NCBI GenBank assembly: GCA_017302755.1
Contig: JAFLCR010000001.1
Coordinates: 1-34,345, forward strand
Direction: 5' to 3'
Length of the DNA stretch: 34,345 bases
Origin: Alphaproteobacteria bacterium
Lineage (GTDB): Bacteria; Pseudomonadota; Alphaproteobacteria; Rickettsiales; JAFLCR01
The position numbers and the translations under genes were made by a program. The notes beneath the pieces were generated by a model that saw only the letters and a program-made list of their open reading frames with translations, was not told the DNA's origin and made no database searches. How positions within the stretch are numbered: the first letter of the stretch is position 1; the number at the start of each line of letters is the position of its first letter. Positions 15,458-24,595 of this stretch are shown piece after piece.

Positions 15458-17218
15458 ATGAATTCCATTCGCCTGCTCCCTCCCGTCACCGTCAACCGCA
15501 TCGCCGCCGGCGAGGTGATTGAACGGCCCGCTGCTGTCGTGAAAGAGCTAGTGGAGAATGCGCTCGACGCTGGCGCCACCCGCATCGATGTCGCCATAGC
15601 GCAAGGCGGTAAAGCCCAGATTACCGTGAGCGATAACGGCTGCGGCATGGATGCCGAATCGCTAGCGCTTGCCATCCAGCGGCATGCCACGTCCAAACTT
15701 CCGGATGATGATCTCCTCCATGTCCAATGGCTTGGGTTCCGGGGCGAAGCCCTCCCCTCCATCGGGGCCGTCAGCAGGCTTGCCATCACCAGCCGCAAGG
15801 CCGGGGCTGAATCCGCATGGAGCGTTCGCGTCGACGGCGGCGATGTCACTGCGCCCGTTCCGGCCGCTCACGGCCCCGGCACCAGGGTGGAGGTGGCCGA
15901 TTTGTTCTATGCCACCCCCGCCCGCTTGAAATTTCTGAAAAGCGACCGGAGCGAGGCCCTGGCCTGCGAAGATATTGTTCGCCGCCTAGCCATGGCCTAT
16001 CCACAAATCGCGTTTTCCTTCACGCAGGATGGGAAAACACGCCTTTCCCTTCCAGCGATGGGACAGTTGCCGCGGCTTCATGCCCTGCTCGGAAAAGAAT
16101 TCGCTCCAAATGCCATGGGCGTGGAATGGGAGCGTGGCGACCTTCGTATTACCGGCTTTGCGGGGCTTCCGACCTATCATTCCCACAACAGCGCCTCGCA
16201 ATACCTGTTTGTGAACGGGCGCGCCGTGCGCGACCGCCTGCTGCTCGGCGCCATCAAGGGTGCATACATGGACGTATTGGCGCATGACCGCCACCCCATT
16301 CTTGCACTTTTTCTGCATCTGCCTCCGGAAAGCGTTGACGTAAACGTTCATCCCGCCAAAGCCGAAGTACGGTTCAAGGATGTGCAGAGCGTACGGGGCG
16401 CCATCGTGTCTGCAATCAAGGTTGCAATAAGGCAGGAGAGCAGCAAGGCGTCCTCCACGGTGGCCTCAGAAACGATCGCCGCCTTCAGACCTGCCATCTT
16501 TCCTGCGTTTGCGCCAGCCATTGCAAAACCGACGTCCTACATTGCCGAGCGCGCCGCTTCTGGTAGTTGGTTCTCACAATCCACCGCGCCTGCGGTACGG
16601 GCGGAAGCGCCCGCAACGATGGAACCGGAAGAAGCTTCCTTCCCTCTGGGCGCGGCCTGCGCTCAGCTGCACGGCACGTATGTGGTGGCGCAAACGGAAG
16701 AAGGCATTGTGATTGTGGATCAGCATGCCGCCCATGAGCGACTGGTTTATGAGCGCATGAAACAGCACATGGCGCAAGGCGGCGTAGCGCGGCAGGCGCT
16801 GCTGGTGCCGGAAGTCGTCGAACTTGAACCTCATGAATCCGAAGTCCTGCTGGAACAAGCGGGTGAACTAGAGAATCTAGGCCTTGAAATCGAGCCCTTC
16901 GGAGACAATGCCATACTGGTACGCGCCCTGCCCGCCCTGCTTGGCAAAACCGATGTGCAGGGACTTATGCGCTCCCTGGCATCGGATGTTCTGGAATACG
17001 ACCGCACTAGCGCGCTGGAAGCCAAGTTGATGCAGGTTTGCGCCACCATGGCATGTCATGGCAGTGTGCGCGCCGGACGCAATCTTTCCACGCATGAGAT
17101 GAATGCCCTGTTGCGGGAGATGGAAGCCACTCCGCATTCCGGCCAGTGCAATCATGGAAGGCCAACTTATGTGAAATTATCTCTGGCCGATATCGAACGC
17201 CTTTTTGGTAGAAAATGA
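15458..17218 (+). CDS. mutL: DNA mismatch repair protein MutL (endonuclease type)
   Basis: Couples mismatch recognition by MutS to strand incision and excision. The N-terminal GHKL ATPase begins MNSIRLLPPVTVNRIAAGEV with ELVENALDAGA (Mg-ATP Glu/Asn), DNGCGM and FRGEALPSIG. The DNA-binding S5-like domain includes FVNGRAVRD and VDVNVHPAKAEVRF. The C-terminal dimerisation domain keeps DQHAAHERLVYE at residues 421-432, which matches DQHA-x2-E-x4-E, plus ACHGSVRAGR and CNHGRPTYV. These are metal-site motifs of the nicking MutL type used by bacteria without MutH. Length (586 aa) is normal. Confidence 0.97.
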   Translation: MNSIRLLPPVTVNRIAAGEVIERPAAVVKELVENALDAGATRIDVAIAQGGKAQITVSDNGCGMDAESLALAIQRHATSKLPDDDLLHVQWLGFRGEALPSIGAVSRLAITSRKAGAESAWSVRVDGGDVTAPVPAAHGPGTRVEVADLFYATPARLKFLKSDRSEALACEDIVRRLAMAYPQIAFSFTQDGKTRLSLPAMGQLPRLHALLGKEFAPNAMGVEWERGDLRITGFAGLPTYHSHNSASQYLFVNGRAVRDRLLLGAIKGAYMDVLAHDRHPILALFLHLPPESVDVNVHPAKAEVRFKDVQSVRGAIVSAIKVAIRQESSKASSTVASETIAAFRPAIFPAFAPAIAKPTSYIAERAASGSWFSQSTAPAVRAEAPATMEPEEASFPLGAACAQLHGTYVVAQTEEGIVIVDQHAAHERLVYERMKQHMAQGGVARQALLVPEVVELEPHESEVLLEQAGELENLGLEIEPFGDNAILVRALPALLGKTDVQGLMRSLASDVLEYDRTSALEAKLMQVCATMACHGSVRAGRNLSTHEMNALLREMEATPHSGQCNHGRPTYVKLSLADIERLFGRK

Positions 17219-17376
17219 GTGCAAAAATTACCACAGACGCATTGCCAGCCTCAATGCTGCGAGCAAGCAAAGCGTTCATGCAATCGGCACTTGCGGCATG
17301 CCGGGGTTTAGAAGACAATCGGAAGAATTATGATTCAATAATTTCCTGCACTTCCTTGCCCGAAAGGATGAGTTGA
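17215..17376 (+). CDS. candidate coupled mini-gene between mutL and the glycosyltransferase
   Basis: A 53-codon frame whose ATG overlaps the mutL stop (ATGA at 17215-17218) and whose TGA overlaps the next gene's ATG (TGATG at 17374-17378). It fills the gap exactly and so would couple translation through all three. The product, MSAKITTDALPASMLRASKA at its start, is soluble, mildly amphipathic, with three cysteines, and resembles nothing I know. Both junctions are typical of real operon genes, but at this length a chance frame cannot be excluded. Confidence 0.42.
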   Translation: MSAKITTDALPASMLRASKAFMQSALAACRGLEDNRKNYDSIISCTSLPERMS

Positions 17377-18380
17377 TGACATTGCTGACCATCTCAGGAA
17401 TCGCTCTGCTGCTCAGCTTCGCCGGAACGGCCATTCTACGAAAATGGCTATTGAGGCACGCCGTGGTCGACACCCCGAATGAACGCAGCAATCATTCGGG
17501 TCTTATCCCTCGCGGTGCAGGCATTGCTGTCATTCTCTCCGCTTCTCTGACAACCGCTTGCGCCCTTTTGATTATTCCATTTGCTGATGGTGATGGTGCG
17601 CTTATTTCCACCGCGACCGCCATCGCCCTTGCCGTGATTTTCTTTTTTGAGGATATGCGAGGACTGCCGATTTTGGAACGGGTGATCGTGCAGGCAGCAG
17701 CCATCTGCATAGGCATCTCCTTTCTTCCAGGACCTGTTTTTGGCGGCTTTTTTCAGGGGTGGGTCGATACGCTCCTTGCCGCATTACTGTGGCTTTGGTT
17801 CCTCAATGCCGTGAATTTCATGGACGGGATTGATGGCATCACGGGCGTGGAAACCACCAGCATTGCCTTTGGCATTATCGGGCTGGGGTTTCTGCATGTC
17901 GCCATGCCCGAAGGCTTGACCGCGCTGGCTGCCGCGCTCGCGGGCGCCTCGGTCGGATTTCTTTTCTGGAACTGGCACAAGGCAAAAATCTTTCTGGGCG
18001 ACTCGGGCAGCATTCCTCTCGGTTATCTGCTAGGATACGCCTTGCTCTCACTGGCTTCTTCTGGTGCCTGGGCGGCGGCATTGATTCTACCCGCTTATTA
18101 TTTCGCAGATGCGGGCTTCACGCTTTCCTGCCGCATGCTAAGGGGGGAGAAACCGTGGAAAGCGCATTCGGAACACGCTTATCAATGCGCTGTCAGAAGT
18201 GGAAAGAGTCATGCGCTGGTCAGCACGGAAATCGCAGTTGCCAACGCGCTTCTGGTCGCGCTCGCGACAGCAGTGACAATTCAAAAAATACCGGGCTGGG
18301 TCGGCGTGCTTATTGCCTATGCCCTGGTGTTTGGCTTGATGCGCTGCTTCTATTCTCCGCGCGGATGCGCACGGGAATAG
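17376..18380 (+). CDS. MraY/WecA-family glycosyl-phosphate transferase (glycosyltransferase 4)
   Basis: A polytopic membrane enzyme (334 aa) that transfers a sugar-1-phosphate to undecaprenyl phosphate, the first membrane step of a surface polysaccharide. The ATG at 17376 follows an AAAGGATG site. Family landmarks are the N-terminal VVDTPNERSNHSGLIPRGAG, the catalytic NFMDGIDGITG (residues about 148-158), IFLGDSGSIPLGY, and the cytoplasmic HSEHAYQCAV histidine motif. About ten transmembrane helices are visible. It resembles WbpL/WecA-type enzymes more than MraY itself. No polysaccharide cluster is next to it. Its 3' end overlaps the convergent xerC by 31 nt. Confidence 0.92.
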   Translation: MTLLTISGIALLLSFAGTAILRKWLLRHAVVDTPNERSNHSGLIPRGAGIAVILSASLTTACALLIIPFADGDGALISTATAIALAVIFFFEDMRGLPILERVIVQAAAICIGISFLPGPVFGGFFQGWVDTLLAALLWLWFLNAVNFMDGIDGITGVETTSIAFGIIGLGFLHVAMPEGLTALAAALAGASVGFLFWNWHKAKIFLGDSGSIPLGYLLGYALLSLASSGAWAAALILPAYYFADAGFTLSCRMLRGEKPWKAHSEHAYQCAVRSGKSHALVSTEIAVANALLVALATAVTIQKIPGWVGVLIAYALVFGLMRCFYSPRGCARE

Positions 18381-19294
18381 CTTTCCATCAGATGAGCACT
18401 ATCCATTTTCGTATAGCGCTGCGTCGTGCTGAGTGATGCATGGCCAAGCAGCTCCTGCAAAGAGCGCAAATCCGCCCCTTCCTGCAGCAGATGCGTGGCA
18501 AAACTGTGCCGGAAAGCATGCGGCGTTGCAGTTTCGGGTAATCCCACTTCCGCCCTCAGATGCCTTAAGCGGCGCTGAAATACTGCTGGATTCAACGCCT
18601 CGCCGCGAATACCAACAAACAAAGGATCTTCCGCGCCGAGCTTGTGCGGGCAGGCATCCACATACGCACTGACCCGCTTGGCGACAATGGGAAGAATCGG
18701 AACCTGACGTTCCTTATTGCCCTTGCCGCGCACGGTCAGAAACGCACCGAAAGGAACATCATCCTGCATCAGCCCCAGTGCCTCACCGATGCGCAGGCCG
18801 GCGCCGTAAAGAAGCGTAAGCAAAGCGATGTCGCGCATTCCCACCCATGCTTCGTTTTCCCCGTTATCCATGCCATCGAGCGCCACTGCCGCCTGCTCGC
18901 CGGAAAGCGCTCTGGGAAGGGATTTCGGAAGGCGCGGGCTGCGAAGCTGGCCGATGGCGGCATTGGCCACGCCATAGTGCTTTTCCAGAAATTTATAAAA
19001 ATGACGCACCGAGGAAAGTGCGCGCGCCGTGGATGACGGTGCCAGCTTGGCGGCGTGGCGCCCAGCCAGCCAGGCGCGGAAATCCCGCAGTCTCATCTCC
19101 TGCAATCCGGCCATCTCCGGCGCGCCGCCACGATGCGCGGCCACGAAGCGCAGGAAATAATCCAGGTCGGTCGCATAGGCCAGAAGCGTGTTCGGCGATC
19201 TCCCTTTTTCCGCTTCCAGGTAACGCTGCCATTCGGCAATCGCCTCGCGCAGCGCATCCGCGGCCAGTGCGAAACCCTGGTGCTCTACAGACAT
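18350..19294 (-). CDS. xerC: site-specific tyrosine recombinase XerC
   Basis: Resolves chromosome dimers at dif with XerD. The protein (314 aa) has an N-terminal SAM-like core-binding domain (about 15-110, WQRYLEAEKGRSPNTLLAYATDL) and a C-terminal catalytic domain. Active-site residues are R168 (GAGLRIGEAL), K191 (RGKGNKER), H259 and R262 (HAFRHSFATHLL), H285 (LGHASLSTTQRYT) and nucleophile Y294. The neighbouring DUF484 gene upstream, overlapping its start by 10 nt, is the usual partner of xerC rather than of a phage integrase. The 3' end is antisense to the glycosyltransferase end. Confidence 0.94.
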   Translation of the reverse strand: MSVEHQGFALAADALREAIAEWQRYLEAEKGRSPNTLLAYATDLDYFLRFVAAHRGGAPEMAGLQEMRLRDFRAWLAGRHAAKLAPSSTARALSSVRHFYKFLEKHYGVANAAIGQLRSPRLPKSLPRALSGEQAAVALDGMDNGENEAWVGMRDIALLTLLYGAGLRIGEALGLMQDDVPFGAFLTVRGKGNKERQVPILPIVAKRVSAYVDACPHKLGAEDPLFVGIRGEALNPAVFQRRLRHLRAEVGLPETATPHAFRHSFATHLLQEGADLRSLQELLGHASLSTTQRYTKMDSAHLMESYSRAHPRGE

Positions 19295-19986
19295 TTCTCA
19301 AGCGTCAGCGCCACCACCCGGCCCAGAAAGCGCAGCAGCTCCGTGCCCTGGGAAGGGTGGAAGTGTTCGGGATCGCGCGTGCCGAAAGCCAACATGCCGC
19401 GAATACTCTCTCCGCTCTTCAGCACCGCATCGATGCGAATCAGCGCCGCGGATTCGATTCGTTCCGCCTGGTCGAGAAACACGCCTTCCAGCCCCCCTAC
19501 TTGGGGAAGCAGCACAACCTCTTCTCCGGCGCCCATCAGCACATTGACGGCACCGTCAGGCAGGCCGACGATATCCTGATTCAGCGGCAACCCGGGAACG
19601 TTCTCCAGGCAAAGCGCCACGGCGTCGAGCTGAAAACCGCTGGTGAATTCGCACAGCATCACGCCGTGCAATTCCTCCAGGCTCGCGCAGGGAATCACCG
19701 CCAGAACGGCATCGTACATCTGCATCTGCGCCGAAAGATTGTCCCGGCTCGAGAGAATCACCTGCTCGTTCAACCGGCGCACCACGCTAAGCTGATCCTT
19801 CAGCCTTTTAAGAAGGTAAAGCTGCATGTCGAGCACGCCATCGCCGCGTTTTTGCGGCGGGGGCACCAGAAGTTCGATCGCTTCCGGATGTTTTTCCAGA
19901 AAGTCGGGGTTAAGGCGCAAGAAGTCCAGCACCTGCTCTGGCGTCATCGTCCTGGCCTCGGGCGCTTCGTCCATGACCTCACTCAT
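19285..19986 (-). CDS. DUF484 family protein
   Basis: A 233-residue GAF-like protein commonly encoded just before xerC. The N-terminal motif LDFLRLNPDFLEKHPEAIELL is the family hallmark, followed by a helical region (LYLLKRLKDQLSVVRRLNEQV) and a GAF-like domain ending RFLGRVVALTLEKCL. The function is unknown; no enzyme residues are visible. It starts inside the transaldolase stop (ATGA), so transaldolase, DUF484 and xerC form one coupled operon on this strand. Confidence 0.92.
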   Translation of the reverse strand: MSEVMDEAPEARTMTPEQVLDFLRLNPDFLEKHPEAIELLVPPPQKRGDGVLDMQLYLLKRLKDQLSVVRRLNEQVILSSRDNLSAQMQMYDAVLAVIPCASLEELHGVMLCEFTSGFQLDAVALCLENVPGLPLNQDIVGLPDGAVNVLMGAGEEVVLLPQVGGLEGVFLDQAERIESAALIRIDAVLKSGESIRGMLAFGTRDPEHFHPSQGTELLRFLGRVVALTLEKCL

Positions 19987-20639
19987 AGGATTTTCTGCCC
20001 GGTTTTCTCCCAGTCCTTCAGGAATTGCGCCAGACCTTTATCGGTCAAGGGATGCTGGAAAAGCTGGCGAATCACCGAAGGAGGAAGCGTGGCCACATGC
20101 GCGCCCATCTTTGCCGCGTCCACGACGTGCATGGGGTGGCGCACCGACGCCACCAGCACTTCGGTTCGGAAAGCGTCATATTGGTTATAAATCTGACAGA
20201 TGTCGGCGATCAGCCCCATGCCGTCCTGCCCCACGTCGTCGAGCCTTCCCACGAACGGCGAGACGAACGTCGCCCCGGCCTTGGCGGCAAGAATGGCCTG
20301 CGCCGCGGAGAAGCACAGCGTCACATTGACCATGATGCCTTCACTGGTCAGCGCCTTGCAGGCCTTGAGGCCTTCAGGGGTAAGGGGAAGTTTAACCGTC
20401 ACATTTTCTGCAATCTTGCGCAGCTTCTTGCCTTCGGCAATCATCGCGGCCGCTTCGGTCGCCACCACCTCGGCGCTGACGGGGCCGGGCACGATTTTGC
20501 AGATTTCCGCAATCACCTCGAGAAAATCGCGGCCGGACTTGGCCACCAGCGTGGGGTTGGTGGTCACGCCGTCAAGCATGCCGCTCGCCGCCAGTTCGCG
20601 AATTTCGTTCACATCGGCGGTATCAACAAAGAATTTCAT
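19983..20639 (-). CDS. tal: transaldolase, small (TalC/Fsa-like) type
   Basis: A 218-residue TIM-barrel aldolase of the small transaldolase/fructose-6-phosphate aldolase family. It starts MKFFVDTADVNEIREL, with GVTTNPTLVAKSG and the Schiff-base lysine K83 in VTVKLPLTPEG. True FSA enzymes have Gln and Tyr at two active-site positions. Here the equivalents are Glu (SAEVVATE) and Phe (F129 in VSPFVGR), as in transaldolases, so I favour transaldolase in the pentose phosphate pathway over F6P aldolase. It heads the tal-DUF484-xerC operon and diverges from priA across 110 bp. Confidence 0.92.
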   Translation of the reverse strand: MKFFVDTADVNEIRELAASGMLDGVTTNPTLVAKSGRDFLEVIAEICKIVPGPVSAEVVATEAAAMIAEGKKLRKIAENVTVKLPLTPEGLKACKALTSEGIMVNVTLCFSAAQAILAAKAGATFVSPFVGRLDDVGQDGMGLIADICQIYNQYDAFRTEVLVASVRHPMHVVDAAKMGAHVATLPPSVIRQLFQHPLTDKGLAQFLKDWEKTGQKIL

Positions 20640-20749
20640 GAATTTAGAGCCTCACTTGCATAGGATGGCAAAGAACCTACTACGCCGCTTTGGAAATGTC
20701 ATCATGGCGGTGCTGGCTTCCGGCAGCCGCAGGCGCTAATCTTAGGCGC

Positions 20750-22756
20750 ATGCCGCCCCGTGTTGCCCTTATGCTGCCTCTCGCCCACCCCGCCGGAAAC
20801 CCTGACGGCTTGTGGGATTATGCCTGGCCATTCGAAAGCTTCCCCCAGCCCGGCCAGCTGGTGCGTGCGCCGTTCGGCCGGCGCGAGGTGACAGGCTTCG
20901 TCTGCGGCGAAGGAACGGGGGATGTGCCGGAGGATAAAATCCGCCCCATCACCTCACCGCTGGACACCCCCCCCCTGCCGGATGCCCACCGACGCTTTCT
21001 GCTGCGCGCCGCACAATACACGCTGCAGCCTGCGGGCGCGTTTCTCAAAATGTCGCTGCCGCCCGACAGCGCCTTGCGCGCCAATGCCCGCACCAAAAAG
21101 GAGTCGCCGCCAATTCAGGATGTATCGCATCTGCCACCGCTGGCGAAGCTATCTCCCTCACAGAGCGATGCGGCAATGGCGTTGACCACTTCCGTAGCTG
21201 AGCAAACATTCTCCGTAACCGTGCTGGACGGCGTGACCGGTTCGGGAAAAACGGAAGTCTATTTCGCCGCGATCCGCGAAGCGCTCTCGCGAGGGCTTCA
21301 AGCGCTGGTGCTACTTCCAGAAATCGCATTGGCGACGCAGTGGCATGCGCGCTTTGCCGAACGCTTCGGCTTCGTTCCCGCCACCTGGCATTCGAGCGTT
21401 TCGGAGCGTGAGCGTCGCCTTACCTGGAAAGGCGTGGCCACAGGCTCGCTGAAGCTGGTGGTCGGCGCCCGTTCGGCGCTGTTTCTGCCGTTTCAGAACC
21501 TCGGCGTCATCGTGGTCGATGAAGAACATGAGCCAAGCTATAAACAAGAAGAAGGCATCATCTACCACGCCCGCGATCTGGCCGTGCTGCGCGCGCATGC
21601 GGGCGAAATTCCCATCGTGCTCGCTTCCGCCACACCGTCACTTGAAACCGTGGCGAATATCCGCAGCGGCCGCTACCGCGCACTGCATCTGCCCACACGG
21701 CACGGCCACGCGAACCCTCCCGTCATTCAGGCGATTGATCTCAAGGCAACCCCACCGCCCAAGCAGTCCTGGCTGTCGCCGCCGCTGCGCGAGGCACTGG
21801 CGCAGACCTTTACGCAAAGCCAGCAGGCCATGCTGTTCCTGAACCGCCGCGGTTACGCACCCCTCATGCTCTGCCGCGCCTGCGGCCATCGCCTCGCCTG
21901 CCCAGATTGCGACAGCACACTCGTTTACCATGCAGCACGCAAACACGAATCTCTCCACTGCCATCATTGCGGTTATCATGCGCCGCCTCCCACCCTATGC
22001 CCCGAATGCGGCGCTGAAGATCAGTTCACGCTTTGCGGCCCCGGCGTCGAGCGTGTCGCGGAAGAAGCAGCCTCGCTTTTTCCCCAGGCCCGCATGGCGC
22101 TCATGACGAGCGACCACGCCGCGGATCCTGCCACACTCGCCGACATGGTGCGGCGCATGGAAAAAGGCGAGCTGGACTTACTGATAGGCACCCAGATGAT
22201 GGCAAAGGGCCACCACTTTCCAAGGCTGACGCTAGTGGGAGTCGTCGATGCCGATCTCGGGCTTCAGGGTGGCGATCTGCGCGCCTCGGAGCGGATTTTC
22301 CAGATGCTGTTCCAGGTCGCGGGACGTGCGGGACGCGAAGATCTTCCAGGAAAGGTTCTGCTGCAAACGCATACACCGGAGCACCCCGTCATGCAGGCGC
22401 TGGTGGAGCAAAACCGGGACCGTTTCATGGATCTCGAGTTGGCTTTCCGCAAACACAGCGGGATGCCGCCCTATACGCGCCTTGCCTCACTGCTCGTTAC
22501 CTCGCTCAGTGAGGAGGAGGCGCATCGCACCGCGATGCTCCTAGCTAAAAAAGCACCCCAGATAACGGATTTCCAGGTGCTCGGTCCCTCACCCGCGCCC
22601 ATCCGGATTCTGCGCAAGCGTCACCGTTACCGCCTGCTGATCAAGGCTGAAAAAACCTTGCCGCTTTCCAAGATACTGCGTGACTGGCTGACCTCGGTCA
22701 CGATACCTTCATCTGTCAGATTGAAAGTGGATATCGACCCGTACAATTTCCTATGA
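20750..22756 (+). CDS. priA: primosomal replication restart helicase PriA
   Basis: Superfamily 2 helicase that reloads the replisome at stalled forks. I chose the ATG at 20750 (MPPRVALMLPLAHPAG), which aligns with the usual start of the 3'-end-binding domain. Walker A is GVTGSGKT at 161-168 and the DEEH box is at 257-260. The zinc-binding insertion follows (CRACG, CPDCD, CHHCG, CPECG), then GTQMMAKGHHFP and VAGRAGR. The Walker lysine is at 167 against 230 in E. coli, so the region normally holding the winged helix is about 60 residues shorter. The C-terminal domain ends DIDPYNFL. The end overlaps the convergent ABC exporter by 6 nt. Confidence 0.95.
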   Translation: MPPRVALMLPLAHPAGNPDGLWDYAWPFESFPQPGQLVRAPFGRREVTGFVCGEGTGDVPEDKIRPITSPLDTPPLPDAHRRFLLRAAQYTLQPAGAFLKMSLPPDSALRANARTKKESPPIQDVSHLPPLAKLSPSQSDAAMALTTSVAEQTFSVTVLDGVTGSGKTEVYFAAIREALSRGLQALVLLPEIALATQWHARFAERFGFVPATWHSSVSERERRLTWKGVATGSLKLVVGARSALFLPFQNLGVIVVDEEHEPSYKQEEGIIYHARDLAVLRAHAGEIPIVLASATPSLETVANIRSGRYRALHLPTRHGHANPPVIQAIDLKATPPPKQSWLSPPLREALAQTFTQSQQAMLFLNRRGYAPLMLCRACGHRLACPDCDSTLVYHAARKHESLHCHHCGYHAPPPTLCPECGAEDQFTLCGPGVERVAEEAASLFPQARMALMTSDHAADPATLADMVRRMEKGELDLLIGTQMMAKGHHFPRLTLVGVVDADLGLQGGDLRASERIFQMLFQVAGRAGREDLPGKVLLQTHTPEHPVMQALVEQNRDRFMDLELAFRKHSGMPPYTRLASLLVTSLSEEEAHRTAMLLAKKAPQITDFQVLGPSPAPIRILRKRHRYRLLIKAEKTLPLSKILRDWLTSVTIPSSVRLKVDIDPYNFL

Positions 22757-24559
22757 ACGACTTTCCGGAAGCATACCGCCGCTCTGCATGCGCCAAAGCT
22801 CTGCAAAGTGACCTTCTCTTTCCAGCAGTTCTTTTTGCGTGCCATCCTCAATGATTCTCCCCTGGTGAAACATCAGAATGCGGTCCATAGCCCGAAGCGT
22901 GGAAAGCCGATGCGCGATCACGACCGTGGTGGCATGGGCCATGAGATTCTCCAGGCTCTCCTGCAGGTATTTCTCGGTCATCGAATCCAATGCTGACGTT
23001 GCTTCATCCAAAACCAGGATTTTTGCGTTCTTGAGAATGGCACGGGCAATGGCAATGCGCTGGCGCTGGCCGCCTGAAAGCTTGATGCCGCGCTCTCCTA
23101 CCAATGCCTGATAGCCTTCCGGCAAGGCTTCGATGAATTCATGCGCATGCGCTTTCTTCGCGGCGGCAATTACTTCTTCATCCGCCGCCTCCAGATGACC
23201 GTAGCGGATGTTCTCCATCAGGCTGCGGTGAAAGAGCTGCGTATCCTGCGGAATGACGGCAATCTGCGCGCGAAGGCTCTCCTGTTGCACACCGGCGATG
23301 TCCTGCCCGTCAATCAGGATGCGTCCCGAAGCAATATCAAAATGTCGCATCAGCATGTGCGTGAACGTGGTTTTGCCGGAGCCGGAATATCCCACCAGCC
23401 CTACTTTCTGCCCTGCAGGAATCACCAGATTCATTTCCTCAAAGAGATTGCTGTTGCGCTGATAACGGAAAGTGACGTGATCAAACACGACCTCTCCCCG
23501 CGAAATGACAAGCGCCGGCGCTTCCGGCATGTCCACCACGCCCCACGGCACGCTCACCACCTGCAACGCCTCAGCGCAGACGCCAAGCTCCTCGAACAGC
23601 ATGATGAGCTGGTTCGCCACCCACCATGACATGCCAAGCGTCAGCATCACGATGCCGCTGATAAGCGCGAAATCTCCGACTGTCACCCATTCCCGTTTCC
23701 ACCCCTCCAGCAGCAATACCAGCATCGCCGCCACCAGCAGCACGGCAATGACGGAAAAAAACATGCGGAGTTTTTCCACATAACCCTTGGCCGAACGGTA
23801 GCTTGCCACTTCCGTATCCTGGAATCCCCTGAGATGCTCTCCCTCGTGCCGGTGCCGGGCGAATAGTCGCACCGTGGTGCTGTTGCTGATGCTGTCCACG
23901 ATCGTGCCGCGCAGTGCCGTCATGTCTTCGGAATGCTGCATCGAAAGATGCTGGCAGCGTTTCGCCATCACCAGCGATACGCCGAGGAACACCGCGACCC
24001 ATGCCGTCAACACTGCCGCGAAAGAAGCATGCACCGTCCATACCGCCATGATCGAGAGCATGAATGCAACGAAAATGGGAACGAACTCCACGATTACAAG
24101 ATTGACGATGTTCTGAGAGCTTCTAGCCATCTCTGTCACGCGACCGCCGAGTGACCCTGCGAAATGCCCCTGGAAATACGCATAACTATGTCGCTGCAGG
24201 TGATCGAACATCGCTTTTCGTATCTGCGCCTGCAGCCGCGAGAAGGCATACACCCCGATCCAGCCCTGGATGCGCATGGCCGCCTCCATCATGAGGCGCA
24301 ACGCAATGGCGGCTCCGAGCGGCCACGCCACGACCGAAAAAATAGAAGCGCGGTCGCCCTGGTGATCCGCCACGCGGTCGATGATCATTTTAAGGAAATA
24401 CGGCGCCGCCACTTCGTTCACCGACCAAAATAGCGCCAGCGCCGTCATGGAAAGAAAAGCAAAAGGCTGTGCTTTCAAGAAACGGGCGAAGAACGCCGGA
24501 AGCGTCGCGGGTAAAGGCATGGGGAAAACGGTGATGATTGCGTCTCGTGCATGTAGCAT
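22751..24559 (-). CDS. ABC transporter, fused permease and ATPase (ABCB/MsbA-like exporter)
   Basis: A 602-residue half-transporter that should work as a dimer in the inner membrane. Six transmembrane helices lie within residues 33-325. The nucleotide domain has Walker A GYSGSGKT at 390-397, the Q-loop at PQDTQLF, signature LSGGQ at 494-498, Walker B ILVLDEA at 514-520 and the switch histidine H550. The motif order is complete, so it should be active. The substrate cannot be told from the sequence; it is not clearly MsbA, and a CydDC-, heme- or lipid-type role is possible. The start is the first ATG; M14 is an alternative, and neither has a strong ribosome site. It diverges from plsC with a 36-nt gap. 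Confidence 0.9.
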   Translation of the reverse strand: MLHARDAIITVFPMPLPATLPAFFARFLKAQPFAFLSMTALALFWSVNEVAAPYFLKMIIDRVADHQGDRASIFSVVAWPLGAAIALRLMMEAAMRIQGWIGVYAFSRLQAQIRKAMFDHLQRHSYAYFQGHFAGSLGGRVTEMARSSQNIVNLVIVEFVPIFVAFMLSIMAVWTVHASFAAVLTAWVAVFLGVSLVMAKRCQHLSMQHSEDMTALRGTIVDSISNSTTVRLFARHRHEGEHLRGFQDTEVASYRSAKGYVEKLRMFFSVIAVLLVAAMLVLLLEGWKREWVTVGDFALISGIVMLTLGMSWWVANQLIMLFEELGVCAEALQVVSVPWGVVDMPEAPALVISRGEVVFDHVTFRYQRNSNLFEEMNLVIPAGQKVGLVGYSGSGKTTFTHMLMRHFDIASGRILIDGQDIAGVQQESLRAQIAVIPQDTQLFHRSLMENIRYGHLEAADEEVIAAAKKAHAHEFIEALPEGYQALVGERGIKLSGGQRQRIAIARAILKNAKILVLDEATSALDSMTEKYLQESLENLMAHATTVVIAHRLSTLRAMDRILMFHQGRIIEDGTQKELLEREGHFAELWRMQSGGMLPESRS

Positions 24560-24595
24560 ATAGTTTCTGCCTCATCCTGGAAAAAATATCGTCTT

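Noticed and set aside
18350..19294. Tyrosine recombinase as phage or island integrase
   Set aside because: The DUF484 partner, XerC-type sequence and lack of att-like repeats or cargo next to it point to the chromosomal XerC. The tRNAs in the window are not beside it.
18847..20190. A 447-codon open frame on the + strand
   Set aside because: It lies antisense to xerC, DUF484 and transaldolase, all with clear motifs. Its translation is Arg/His/Pro-rich low-complexity sequence typical of antisense frames in GC-rich DNA.
20664..20738. A 24-codon basic peptide (MAKNLLRRFGNVIMAVLASG start) just before priA
   Set aside because: It ends 11 nt before priA and could be a leader peptide, but it has no spaced ribosome site and no attenuator-like structure that I can see.
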